Source: JAVBQJ01 sp031549115 (GTDB lineage Bacteria > Verrucomicrobiota > Lentisphaeria > Victivallales > Victivallaceae). Taken from it: DNA of 64,000 nt. The notes beneath the pieces were generated by a model. It searched no databases. It was given only the letters and a program-made list of their open reading frames with translations, and was not told where the DNA came from. The stretch covers positions 1 through 64,000 of the forward strand of contig JAVBQJ010000082.1 of NCBI GenBank assembly GCA_031549115.1. The letters run 5' to 3'. A program made the position numbers and the translations under genes. Shown piece after piece: positions 26,824 to 35,949 of the stretch. Positions within the stretch are counted from its first letter, which is position 1. Each line of letters starts with the position of its first letter.

Positions 26824-26994
26824 GGTAATTTCCTCCTGTAGCTGTGCGAGCGGAAACGACCCGAGGCGGGCCGTAAGACAGTCCCACACGTATAATTTTC
26901 TCTCCCTGGATTTAAATATAAACGCGCTCCGGTAGTTTTCAAGTCTTTTTCACGATTTTTTTACCTCCCCGACCGGGAAAAACGGCATCGTCAC

Positions 26995-27023
26995 TTGCAG
27001 GGGGACGCTTCCGGCGTTATATT
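26995..27023 (+). promoter_or_regulatory. Promoter of ffh
   Basis: TTGCAG at 26995-27000 and TATATT at 27018-27023 are spaced by 17 bp, 46 bp upstream of the ffh start codon. The rest of the 246-bp moxR-ffh gap is AT-rich near 26900-26960 and holds no gene that I can see. Confidence 0.6.
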
Positions 27024-27069
27024 ATCACAATAATTTGCGCGGAAAAAGATAAAACAATCACAGGTGAAC

Positions 27070-28554
27070 ATGTTTGATGCATTAAGTGATAAATTGTACG
27101 ATGTTTTCCGGAAGCTGCGCGGCCACGCCACGCTGACCGAGGAAAACATCAGTGAAGCCATGCGTGAAATCCGTCTCGCCCTGCTGGATGCCGACGTCAA
27201 TTTGAACGTCGCCAAGGAGTTCGTCGAGCGGGTCCGCGCCAAATGCATCGGCCAGGAGGTGGTCAAAAGCGTGACCCCCGGCCAACAGGTCGTCAAAATC
27301 GTCAACGACGAACTGGTCGCGCTGCTCGGCGGCAATGCCGAAGAGCTCAATCTGAGCGCGAAACCGACCGTCATCATGCTGGTCGGTCTGCACGGCTCCG
27401 GGAAAACCACCACCGCCGGCAAGCTGGCCGCGCTGCTGAAAAAAGAAAAGAAGCAGCCGCTGCTGGTGGCCTGCGACGTCTACCGTCCCGCCGCCATCGA
27501 CCAGTTGGAAATCCTCGGCCGCGATCTGGATATTCCGGTGTACACCGATCGCGGCAACCTGAATGTGCCCGGCATCGCCCACAGCGCGATCGAGCAGGCG
27601 AAGTTCAACCAGCTCGACGTGGTGATCCTGGATACCGCCGGCCGGCTGCAGATCGACGAAGGCATGGTGCAGGAATTGGTCCGCATCCGCCAGATGGTCC
27701 GGGCCGACGAAGTGCTGCTGGTGGCCGACGCGGCGTTGGGCCAGGAGGCGGTCGCGGTCGCCGATACGTTCCATAAAGCGCTGGGCCTGACCGGCTTCGT
27801 TCTGACCAAGCTCGACGGCGACGCCCGCGGCGGCGCGGCATTGTCGATCCGCCAGGTGACCGGCTGCCCGGTCAAATTCGTCGGTGTCGGCGAAAAGCTG
27901 ACCGACCTCGAACGCTTCTACCCGGAGCGCATGGCTTCCCGGATTCTCGGCATGGGCGACGTGGTTTCGCTGGTGGAAAAGGCCGCCAACGAAATCGATA
28001 TGGAGGAAGCCGAAAAGCTGAAGCAGAAGCTGCGCAAAAGCCAGTTCGACTTCAATGACTTCCTCGGCCAGCTGCGCCAGCTGTCCAAGCTGGGCGGCAT
28101 GGAATCGCTGCTCAAATTCATGCCCGGCGGGCGCCAGATTCAATCCGCGCTCGGCGATATGGACCCGAAATATTTCGCCCGGATCGAAGCCATCGTGCTG
28201 TCGATGACGCAAGCGGAACGCGAAGAGCCCGACCTGATCGACTTTTCACGCCGCAAACGCATCGCCAAGGGCTCGGGTACCAATCTGGAACAGGTTTCCG
28301 GACTGATCAAGCAATTCACCCAGATGCGCAAGATGATGAAAAAGAGCGGCATTCTCGGCCGCCTCTTCGCCGGAGGCGGCCCGGAGGCCGGCGCTGCCGG
28401 TATGCCGGCGATGCCGTCGGCGGACGGCATGGGCGGTCTGAGCGCACTGGCCCCCGCCCCCGGCTTGTCCAAGAAGGAACAGGACAAGAAGAAGCGCCTG
28501 GCTAAAATGCAGAAAAAAGACCGCCAGAAGCAGCGGCGCCAGGGCCGCAAGTAA
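27070..28554 (+). CDS. ffh: Signal recognition particle protein Ffh
   Basis: The ATG at 27070 (MFDALSDKL) aligns with the usual Ffh N-terminus; a GTG two codons upstream is also in frame. The 494-residue protein has the helical N domain, the GTPase G domain with GLHGSGKT at about 106-113, DTAGRL near 190 and TKLDGDARGG near 248, and a C-terminal Met- and Lys-rich M domain that binds SRP RNA and signal peptides. It targets nascent membrane proteins with FtsY. It leads a three-gene unit with a membrane protein and a YmdB-type phosphoesterase. Confidence 0.97.
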   Translation: MFDALSDKLYDVFRKLRGHATLTEENISEAMREIRLALLDADVNLNVAKEFVERVRAKCIGQEVVKSVTPGQQVVKIVNDELVALLGGNAEELNLSAKPTVIMLVGLHGSGKTTTAGKLAALLKKEKKQPLLVACDVYRPAAIDQLEILGRDLDIPVYTDRGNLNVPGIAHSAIEQAKFNQLDVVILDTAGRLQIDEGMVQELVRIRQMVRADEVLLVADAALGQEAVAVADTFHKALGLTGFVLTKLDGDARGGAALSIRQVTGCPVKFVGVGEKLTDLERFYPERMASRILGMGDVVSLVEKAANEIDMEEAEKLKQKLRKSQFDFNDFLGQLRQLSKLGGMESLLKFMPGGRQIQSALGDMDPKYFARIEAIVLSMTQAEREEPDLIDFSRRKRIAKGSGTNLEQVSGLIKQFTQMRKMMKKSGILGRLFAGGGPEAGAAGMPAMPSADGMGGLSALAPAPGLSKKEQDKKKRLAKMQKKDRQKQRRQGRK

Positions 28555-28594
28555 CCCCGAGCTAACGCGCAAGCAATAAGGAAGTTTCCGAATT

Positions 28595-29392
28595 ATGTTG
28601 AGTATGATCATCGCACTGGCGTTGGGAATCGCCGTCGGCGTCGCCGCCTTCAGTACCTGGAATATGATCTGGGGTATCCTCTGCGGCATTGCCGTCATCG
28701 TCGCCGTGCAATTCGGCATCGGCTGGCTCCTGCGCCGCAAGGTCGGCGCCGTGCAGCAAAAAATGCAGCTGCTCCTGAGCGAGTCCCAGGCCAAACTGAG
28801 CCGGAAAATCCAACTGATGCAGCAGCGCCCCGGCACCAACGTCAAAGCCGCCCAGCAGATGCTGGAAAAGGAGCAGGCGCAAGCCGTGCGCGACGCCATG
28901 GCGCTGACCGTGCTGTTCAAGCCCTATTACTGGTGGAGCCCGATGCTGCGCCGTCAGGTCAACACCATGAATATGGTGTTCCATTATCAGCTCAAAGAGT
29001 TCGAAGCCGTCGACGCACTGCTGCCGAAGTGCCTGTTTTACGATCCGCAGTCGATCGCGATGAAGATGGCACGGATGTACAAGAAAGAAGATCCGAAGCT
29101 GGAGAAATTCTTCAAGTCGAAGACCCGGCGGCTGAAGGGCAACGATTGCGCCCTCGTCTACGCCACCTATGCGTGGATCAAGGTGAAGCAGGACAAGGTC
29201 GACGACGCCATCGCCTGCCTGATCGAGGCCAAAAAGAAGAGCACCCATCCGGCCGTCGTCGAAAACTGGGAACGCCTCGTCAACGGCAAGGTCAAGAACT
29301 TCTCCAACGCGGCGCTCGGCGACAACTGGTACGCGCTTTATCTCGAAGAACCGAAAGTGCGGCCGCAGCGCGTCGTCAAACAATATCACTAA
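28595..29392 (+). CDS. Unknown membrane protein with helical-repeat tail
   Basis: The 265-residue protein starts with two membrane helices (residues 1-24 and 25-47) and continues as a soluble helical domain. Its pattern (KMARMYKKEDPKLEKFF, YATYAWIKVKQDKVDDAI, CLIEAKKKSTHP) resembles degenerate TPR units. I do not recognise a named family. It lies 40 bp after ffh and 15 bp before the YmdB-like gene, so the three are probably one transcript. A link to membrane protein biogenesis is suggested only by this position. Confidence 0.75.
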   Translation: MLSMIIALALGIAVGVAAFSTWNMIWGILCGIAVIVAVQFGIGWLLRRKVGAVQQKMQLLLSESQAKLSRKIQLMQQRPGTNVKAAQQMLEKEQAQAVRDAMALTVLFKPYYWWSPMLRRQVNTMNMVFHYQLKEFEAVDALLPKCLFYDPQSIAMKMARMYKKEDPKLEKFFKSKTRRLKGNDCALVYATYAWIKVKQDKVDDAIACLIEAKKKSTHPAVVENWERLVNGKVKNFSNAALGDNWYALYLEEPKVRPQRVVKQYH

Positions 29393-29407
29393 CGAAAGCC
29401 TTCCGGC

Positions 29408-30193
29408 ATGAATTTACTTTTTATCGGCGATATCGTCGGCAAAGGCGGCCGCGAGGCGGTCAAGGCGATGGTCCCGGCGCTGCGCCGGGAATTCAACGTC
29501 CAATTTGTCATCATCAACGCGGAAAATGTCGCCGCGGGCTCCGGAATGACCGCCAAAGTGCTGCATGAATTCGACGCGGTCGCCGAGGCGATCACCTCCG
29601 GCGACCATGTCTGGGATCAGAAGGACTTCGACCGGGAAATCCGACAGCTCGACCGGGTGCTGCGCCCGGCCAACTTCAGCAGCTTGCAGCCGGGGTGCGG
29701 CTGGAAGGTCTTCCGCAACCCCGGCGGCGGCGAAATCGCCGTCATCAACCTGCTCGGCAAGGTATTCATGCGCGAAAGCGCCTACTGTCCGTTTGAAACC
29801 GTCGAACGGATCCTGACCGAAATTCCGCCGACCGTCAAAACGATCTTCGTCGACTTTCACGCCGAAGCCACCAGCGAAAAGATCGCCATGGGCTACTTCC
29901 TCGACGGCAAAGTCACCGCGGTGGTCGGTACTCATACCCACGTCCAGACCGCGGACGCCAGAGTGCTTCCCGGCGGTACCGCCTACCTGACCGACGCCGG
30001 CATGGTCGGCGGCGCCAACTCGGTGCTCGGACGCGAAATCGACGCCGTATTGCAGAAGTTCCGCACCGGCATGCCGAACCGCCTGCCGGTAGTGGAAACC
30101 GACATCCGCCTCGACGGCGCCGTCATCACCTACGACCACATGACCGGCCGCGCCTCCAACATTCAAACCATCTCCCGGCGCTACACCCCGTAG
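29408..30193 (+). CDS. ymdB: YmdB-family metallophosphoesterase
   Basis: The 261-residue protein matches the YmdB/TIGR00282 family of calcineurin-like phosphoesterases. Visible metal-binding elements are FIGDIVGKGG at the N-terminus, NAENVAAGSG near residue 37, SGDHVWDQK near 65, FVDFHAEATSEK near 148 and GTHTHVQTAD near 175. Known members hydrolyse 2',3'-cyclic nucleotides or related phosphodiesters. It is the last gene of the ffh unit, and a new promoter begins about 90 bp downstream. Confidence 0.93.
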   Translation: MNLLFIGDIVGKGGREAVKAMVPALRREFNVQFVIINAENVAAGSGMTAKVLHEFDAVAEAITSGDHVWDQKDFDREIRQLDRVLRPANFSSLQPGCGWKVFRNPGGGEIAVINLLGKVFMRESAYCPFETVERILTEIPPTVKTIFVDFHAEATSEKIAMGYFLDGKVTAVVGTHTHVQTADARVLPGGTAYLTDAGMVGGANSVLGREIDAVLQKFRTGMPNRLPVVETDIRLDGAVITYDHMTGRASNIQTISRRYTP

Positions 30194-30226
30194 AGTCGCC
30201 CCCTCTCCGCCTCCAAGTGAATTAGG

Positions 30227-30244
30227 TTTATTTTGCCGAATAAA
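30227..30244. promoter_or_regulatory. Inverted repeat upstream of the third regulator promoter
   Basis: TTTATT-TTGCCG-AATAAA is a perfect 6-bp inverted repeat about 40 bp upstream of the -35 box at 30283. A second inverted repeat, CCTTT-10-AAAGG, spans 30312-30331 at the expected transcription start. Either could be an operator; both are inferred from symmetry only. Confidence 0.3.
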
Positions 30245-30282
30245 CGTAAATGACTTATTCTTGCGAATTCATTGAATCGCTA

Positions 30283-30311
30283 TTGCTTTTTCATGGTTTT
30301 TGTGTTATAAT
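30283..30311 (+). promoter_or_regulatory. Promoter of the third pseudopilin operon
   Basis: TTGCTT at 30283-30288 and a perfect TATAAT at 30306-30311 are spaced by 17 bp. It is 30 bp upstream of the preferred regulator start and should drive the regulator, giant hydrolase, pseudopilin, GH3 and GH130 genes. Confidence 0.75.
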
Positions 30312-30340
30312 CCTTTACAGATCAACAAAGGCGGATGACC

Positions 30341-31453
30341 ATGGATAAGCTTACCTTTCAATACGATAAAAGTCTCGGCATTCCGAAATACCAGCAATTG
30401 GCCGATGCGCTGATGCATTATATCCGTCATTACCGCATTGCCCCCGGCGCTTCCATGCCCAGCGACAAAAAACTCTCACGCCAGTTCAAAGTTTCCACTG
30501 CCACGGTCAATAAAGGCTACAATGAACTCGTGCGCTGCGGTCTGCTTGAGCGTGTGGTGGGCGCGGGGACATTTGTCGCCGGCGCTCCTGCCGCCATCCG
30601 TAAAAACGCAGTGACGATCGGCATTTTTTCGCACGAAACGATTCGTTTGGATCAGTGTTATGTCTCCGAAATACTCACAGCCCTGGAGCAGTATGCCCAA
30701 GCGGCGAATTGGAATTTGAAAATCATTGTCCGCTCTCCCGAATATTTCGGCGATATTTATAACAAAGAAGCGATGCAGGGCATGATTCTATTCACTCCCT
30801 TGCAGACCATTGCGCCGATTGTGACGAAATTGCGGGCTCTTTCGATTCCGGTTGCTTGCGTGGGAACACGCGTGGATGGCCATGAAGATATCAGTTTTGA
30901 CACCGATAATCATCGCGTCGTCGCCGCGGCGGTCAATTTCCTGCATCAAAAGGGACATCGCAAAATCGGCGTTGTCATACCACTGTCGCAGGATGAGGAG
31001 TCGGGTTCCTCTCTGGAGCGCGAAGGCGGCTTTATGCGCGGCATGTACCAGTGTCTTTTGCCGCTCAACCCCGACTGGATCATGAAAGTCGATACCAATA
31101 TGCCGGGGGACTTGCAGCATAAACTGGAAAATTTACGCCGGCAGGGCGCACTGCCCACCGCGCTGTTGATTGCCCAGCACCGCATTCTGCTGAGCGTATA
31201 CAAAGCCCTGCGAGAATTGCAGCTGGCCGTGCCCGGAGATATCTCGCTGATGGGATTCGATGATCCGGAATATGCGGTTTGCCTGTCGCCGCCGCTGACG
31301 GTGTTCAAGCAGGATATCGACTTGATCAGCCGCAGTGTCATGGAGCATTTGGCCCGGAAGCTGCGGGGAGAAGAGGAGGCGTCCGGGGGGTTGCTTGCCA
31401 TGAGCATTTTAACAGAGCGCGATTCGTGCAAAAACATTGATGACCGGGAATAG
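30341..31453 (+). CDS. GntR-type DNA-binding / LacI-type sensor hybrid regulator
   Basis: AAAGG at 30327-30331 favours the ATG at 30341 over one six bases upstream. The 370-residue protein has a GntR winged helix in its first 75 residues (IPKYQQLADALMHYI, then KLSRQFKVSTATVNKGYNEL) and a LacI/periplasmic-binding-type sensor domain ending with a segment like GFDDPEYAVCLSPPLTVF. The latter is typical of sugar-responsive regulators. It heads a five-gene carbohydrate operon. The domain layout matches the regulator at 17599. Confidence 0.9.
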   Translation: MDKLTFQYDKSLGIPKYQQLADALMHYIRHYRIAPGASMPSDKKLSRQFKVSTATVNKGYNELVRCGLLERVVGAGTFVAGAPAAIRKNAVTIGIFSHETIRLDQCYVSEILTALEQYAQAANWNLKIIVRSPEYFGDIYNKEAMQGMILFTPLQTIAPIVTKLRALSIPVACVGTRVDGHEDISFDTDNHRVVAAAVNFLHQKGHRKIGVVIPLSQDEESGSSLEREGGFMRGMYQCLLPLNPDWIMKVDTNMPGDLQHKLENLRRQGALPTALLIAQHRILLSVYKALRELQLAVPGDISLMGFDDPEYAVCLSPPLTVFKQDIDLISRSVMEHLARKLRGEEEASGGLLAMSILTERDSCKNIDDRE

Positions 31454-31463
31454 GATAGGAATT

Positions 31464-34400
31464 GTGAAAAAAATCTTTCAACGTTCGGCAGCGTTATGGT
31501 TATGCTGTTTCGGGTGGTATCAGCTTATGAGCGGGGTTATAGATCCATTTAAGGCGGCTCTTTCGGATGCGGCGGTAATCAGCACGATGTGGGGCAACGA
31601 TTGCCAACCCTCGATTCAAGCCGAAAATGACCGGGCGGTAATTGCGTTCGGCCAAGGCACACCCGGAGCGATTTATGCGCTTTATCCGCAAGTGCGACTT
31701 CATGGCGGCGAGAGCTTTCAAGCCGGATTTCACATTATCGACGATGAAAAGATCGCCGCCGGATTGACGCTTTCGCAAGTCAACGGATTTGTGGGCTATG
31801 CGTTTGACGGGTTTATCTTTGAACGGAATATGTATGGTTTTTTGTCACTGACCCAGGTGAACAGCGGGCGGCTCTCGTCTCCTGCGGGGTTGGAGCCGGT
31901 CAAGCTGCCGATGACGTATTACTTGCGCATTGCCAAAACCGGCGGGGATACATTCTCTTTTTATTATTCCTTTGACGGGAATGCGTATGTGCGCTATGCG
32001 ACCTTGACGGTGCCGGAGTTCAGCGCCGTCCAGGTGATCGGTTTCGGCGGCAGCTGCAATGACAAAGCCCCGGCGCAGGCGCAGGTGTTTGACTTTTCGC
32101 TTGACCCGTTGACCGGAGCGGAGTTCGCCGTGGGCATGGAGGAAAAAAAACCGGAGGATGCGATCGAGGATCCCTATAAAGTCAACAGCAAAAGCATTAC
32201 CGTACAAAGACGTGCCCTGCAAACTCCCATGGTGACGGCCTCCTGGGCGGCGGCGCGTTGGCCCCGGGGAACGTCGACAGTAGCTGGAGAGTTGATTTTC
32301 CTGCGTCGCGCCGGGCGGGACGCACAAACTCTGGCGCGGAAAACAATCGAAGTCGCCGCCATGCAAAACGCGATGGCGGAATTGGAATTCGACTTGCAGG
32401 AGCAACCCTATGGATATTATGCGGTGCGATTGCAGGCATGCGATGCCGCGGGTACGCTTCTGGGTGAAGCATCCGACCGCTTCTTTTATCCGCCGCCGCC
32501 ATTGTGGACGCAACAGGATCATTTGCGGAAGGGCGAAGAGGAATTACTGGCGCCGTGGACGCCGTTGACAAGCCAAGTTCATGACGATGGTTCGGTGCAA
32601 GTGGAGTGCTTGGGACGGACGGTGATTTTCGGCAATAGCGGATTGCCGCGCTCGATTATTTCGCAGGGGCGTGAGCTTTTGAGCGAGCCGCTGCTCTTCA
32701 AAAGCGGGAACGCAAAAGCGGAGGGTCAACTAAAATTGCTGCTTTCCACGCCGGAAAAGGTAATTGTGGAAGCGGAAAACCAGTTGGGGTCGTGGCGCTT
32801 CAAAGTCACCGCCACGATGGAATACGACGGCATGATGCAACTGCGCATGACCTCGTTGCAGGCGGCGCGGGTGGCGGATTTGCGTTTGACCGGCACGGTG
32901 GCCGAAGGACGGGATTATTTGCGTTATATCCGGGACAGTGAGTATCGGCAGCAGAACTTCCCCAGGAATTGCGGACTTGTTCCCGCCGAGGGGTATCGGA
33001 TGGAATTTCCCTATCTTCTGTGGGTGGGCAATGACGAGCGCGGGTTGAATTTCTTTGCCGAAGAGTATGGCGCGCTGAAACTTGACACCGCGCTGAATGG
33101 CGGAATTTTGACCCCGGAAGGCGAAAATACCGCCTTCACCATCCATCTCTTTGACCATGAATCTGTGATTCCGGCGGATTGGCAGTTTGAGTTCGGGTTG
33201 CTGGCGACACCCTTCAAGCCCTATCCGGATGACGACACGGCCATGTTTCGGGTGCAAGGCGATTTTTTCGGGTTCGAGCAAAGCTATGTGGAGCGTAACG
33301 GCTATACGGGAATACCGCCCTACGAGGATCATGGCGTGGTGACATATGAACTGGGCGAGGGCAATGACTTCTCCGCGGGAATATTGGATATCACCTTATC
33401 CCCCGCCCCTGCCGGACCGTATCTGACCAGCGAACAACGGATTTTGGCGATTCGCACCGGCTTGGTTCCTGCCTTTGCCAAGCGTGACGACACGCAGCGC
33501 ATGGAGCTGCGCTATGCCCCGGGAGTCTTGAAAATTGTCAATTTCGTCAATGAAAACGAGGTCAGCGCCATACAAGGCGAAGTGGAGTTGGTTCCGGGCA
33601 GATTTTATCGGCTGCGGCTGCAATGGAAAAAAGACGCTCTCACGCTTCAGGTGGACGGCAATACCGTCATCGCAGCCGCGGGACGCGCGCTGTTTCCGGA
33701 CGGAGACGCGATTGACGGACCGAGTGCGTTGTCCGTGGGGTATCTCCCGGCGCGCGTGCCCTGCCAATGGATTATCGACCGCCTGGCGTTGCAAAGCGGC
33801 AAGGTGGAGCTCGTCGATGAGTTTGACGAAGCGATCACCCCCACCGGGTGGTTGACGACGGCCGCAGGCGGTCTCGTGCACCGCGACGCCTCCTTTGTTC
33901 CAGGAGCAACGAGCTCTTCCTTGGCCCTCAAAACCTACTTTTACGATGAGGAGGTCTCTTACTTCGACCGCATGAAAAGCTGGGGCGCCGATGTGGCTGT
34001 CTGGCACGAGATGTGGACTCCTTCGGCATGCGGGTATTATGCATCGGCCCGCGAAGAGGCGGTCAAACGGGCGATCGCCGGAGCCCGGGCGGCGGGTTTG
34101 GAGATGTGGCTGTATTTCGGTTGCCAAATCCCCACCATTTCCCATGAATATCTTGATTATGGCGCTGAAATGGGGTTGATTCGCAAAGGTGAGAATTTTC
34201 GCTATTTCGATCTCTTTGACAATCCGACCCTGATTCCCTGTTGGGGTTATGAGCCGTGCGGCAACTTTATAGTGGCGACCATTGTGGCGGCGCTGGAAAA
34301 TTACCAGATGCAGGGGATATATCTGGACGGGGTATTCTCGCCGGAGCCCTGTGTGAATACGCTGCACGGCCATGGCTTTTATGATGCGCAGGGGGAATTG

Positions 34401-35057
34401 CAGGGCACCGTGCCGTGGTTTGCGTTCCGGCGGATGGCGCGCGCGGTTTACCACGAAGTGCATAAGCGCGGCGGCACGGTAGATGTCCATATGAGCTGCG
34501 AAGGGCCGACGGCGGTCTATGCAGACCGCAGTTGGACAGGGGAAATTCCGGCGGTTTGGGCTCCGCAGGCAAATGCCGATGCGTTGCGGGTGAAGTTTGC
34601 CGGGCGGGCGATGGGGATACAGGCCGAACTCCTGATGCAGGAGGGGCAAGGGTACGAAAAAATTCACTCCCTGGGGTTGCAATTGCTTTTGGGGACGCCG
34701 GTCAAGCGCGGTTGGTATGCGTCGCATTATACTACCATGCAGACGGGGTTTGTCGCTTCGGTGCGTGAGTTCGGCCTGAAAGGAGCGAGCTTCGTCCCCT
34801 TCCGCAGCAAGGAGAATCCTTTTATGGAAAACCTGCCCGGGGAGGTTTATGCCAGCTTCTACCGCCATGCCACCGCAGACAAGATAATGCTGACGGTGAT
34901 GAACCTGGGAACGGAAGCCGTCGAATTCGCGTTGCCGCTTCAGGGGTACGGTCAAGTCAGCGATCAGATTTTCGGACGGGAGTTCACGGTGCGGGATGGC
35001 AAAGTGCATCTTGCCATCGCCCCCAAAGACTTTGTCTGCATGCGGCTGGAACGATGA
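31464..35057 (+). CDS. Giant secreted TIM-barrel protein (DUF6067-like)
   Basis: A GTG at 31464 follows an AGGATAGGA stretch and begins a typical signal peptide (KKIFQRSAALWLCCFGW); an ATG at 31437 inside the regulator gene has no binding site. The product is about 1197 residues: an N-terminal lectin-like sandwich, a middle beta-rich section, and a barrel in the last third with WGADVAVWHEMW, GLEMWLYFGCQ, MQGIYLDGVFSPEP and VDVHMSCEGP, then a terminal beta domain. The barrel resembles the one in the gene at 12341-15799, so the two are probably distant paralogues. A glycoside hydrolase role is inferred. Confidence 0.65.
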   Translation: MKKIFQRSAALWLCCFGWYQLMSGVIDPFKAALSDAAVISTMWGNDCQPSIQAENDRAVIAFGQGTPGAIYALYPQVRLHGGESFQAGFHIIDDEKIAAGLTLSQVNGFVGYAFDGFIFERNMYGFLSLTQVNSGRLSSPAGLEPVKLPMTYYLRIAKTGGDTFSFYYSFDGNAYVRYATLTVPEFSAVQVIGFGGSCNDKAPAQAQVFDFSLDPLTGAEFAVGMEEKKPEDAIEDPYKVNSKSITVQRRALQTPMVTASWAAARWPRGTSTVAGELIFLRRAGRDAQTLARKTIEVAAMQNAMAELEFDLQEQPYGYYAVRLQACDAAGTLLGEASDRFFYPPPPLWTQQDHLRKGEEELLAPWTPLTSQVHDDGSVQVECLGRTVIFGNSGLPRSIISQGRELLSEPLLFKSGNAKAEGQLKLLLSTPEKVIVEAENQLGSWRFKVTATMEYDGMMQLRMTSLQAARVADLRLTGTVAEGRDYLRYIRDSEYRQQNFPRNCGLVPAEGYRMEFPYLLWVGNDERGLNFFAEEYGALKLDTALNGGILTPEGENTAFTIHLFDHESVIPADWQFEFGLLATPFKPYPDDDTAMFRVQGDFFGFEQSYVERNGYTGIPPYEDHGVVTYELGEGNDFSAGILDITLSPAPAGPYLTSEQRILAIRTGLVPAFAKRDDTQRMELRYAPGVLKIVNFVNENEVSAIQGEVELVPGRFYRLRLQWKKDALTLQVDGNTVIAAAGRALFPDGDAIDGPSALSVGYLPARVPCQWIIDRLALQSGKVELVDEFDEAITPTGWLTTAAGGLVHRDASFVPGATSSSLALKTYFYDEEVSYFDRMKSWGADVAVWHEMWTPSACGYYASAREEAVKRAIAGARAAGLEMWLYFGCQIPTISHEYLDYGAEMGLIRKGENFRYFDLFDNPTLIPCWGYEPCGNFIVATIVAALENYQMQGIYLDGVFSPEPCVNTLHGHGFYDAQGELQGTVPWFAFRRMARAVYHEVHKRGGTVDVHMSCEGPTAVYADRSWTGEIPAVWAPQANADALRVKFAGRAMGIQAELLMQEGQGYEKIHSLGLQLLLGTPVKRGWYASHYTTMQTGFVASVREFGLKGASFVPFRSKENPFMENLPGEVYASFYRHATADKIMLTVMNLGTEAVEFALPLQGYGQVSDQIFGREFTVRDGKVHLAIAPKDFVCMRLER

Positions 35058-35203
35058 TACACGAATCGGCGCACGGTTGAAAAATGAGAGGAATACCGGA
35101 AACACGATCGGCAATGCCGTCATCGGCGTTGGAAACTTCAAATGCTTTTAACAGAGTTTCGCACATTGATATTGGTGTAAAAAACTATCACAGGAGAGAA
35201 GAA

Positions 35204-35926
35204 ATGGAAAAGAAATTTACGCTTATTGAGCTCCTTGTCGTGATCGCGATCATTGCAATTCTCGCCGGGATGCTCCTGCCTGCCTTGAGCAAAGCCAAAG
35301 CCGCCGCCCAGCAAACCAAATGTTTGAGCAACGCCAAGCAGCTGGGGTTGATGAACGCGATGTATCTGGCCGACAATAAAGATACGTACTACAATGCGTA
35401 TGCGGCAATTGACGGCAACCCCGTGCATTGGTTCACCCGTTTGATGGAGTATTACGGTTACGGTCACTATGCCATGCCGTCGCCGCCGCCGAAGGAGTTG
35501 AGCTGCCCATCGGTCGGCCCCTCGCCGCTCACCGGCGGCATAAGCCTCGTCAATGGCGAAATCGGCTTCGGATTCAATGAGCGAATGCAGGATGTCCCGG
35601 CCAACAATATGAAGCATCCGAGTACGACGTTAACGCACACCTGTATGATCGGGCTGCGCACCGACTATTTGTATATGGTCCGTCCGGCGGGGTGGGGCGC
35701 GACCTACGGCGGGGCCATGGCGGCGGCGAATCATTGGCTGGTGGGCAACTGGCATCGCGAGGGCTCCAATGTGCTTTGGGGGGATGCCCATGTCTCCCAC
35801 ATGACCAATGTGCAACTCTTCGATAATGCCAATACCGGCGGCGGCTACTATTATTTGGGCGGCGCCGAAGGCTTCAAAACGCAGCCCTGGGGTGCGGGGA
35901 CCTACTTTGACCCCTTCTCCAATTGA
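35204..35926 (+). CDS. Prepilin-type N-terminal methylation protein (pseudopilin)
   Basis: The ATG at 35204 has AGGAG 7 nt upstream. The 240-residue product has a very short leader (MEKK) before FTLIELL, with Glu+5 at residue 9, then the hydrophobic helix and Ala/Lys-rich segment shared with the other two pseudopilins. Its C-terminus has HREGSNVLWGDA, an H-X9-D element in which the final Gly is replaced by Ala. Lys instead of Gly precedes the predicted cleavage site. It lies between the giant hydrolase and GH3 genes in the third operon. Confidence 0.88.
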   Translation: MEKKFTLIELLVVIAIIAILAGMLLPALSKAKAAAQQTKCLSNAKQLGLMNAMYLADNKDTYYNAYAAIDGNPVHWFTRLMEYYGYGHYAMPSPPPKELSCPSVGPSPLTGGISLVNGEIGFGFNERMQDVPANNMKHPSTTLTHTCMIGLRTDYLYMVRPAGWGATYGGAMAAANHWLVGNWHREGSNVLWGDAHVSHMTNVQLFDNANTGGGYYYLGGAEGFKTQPWGAGTYFDPFSN

Positions 35927-35949
35927 GAATTTAGCAATTACGGGAACCC

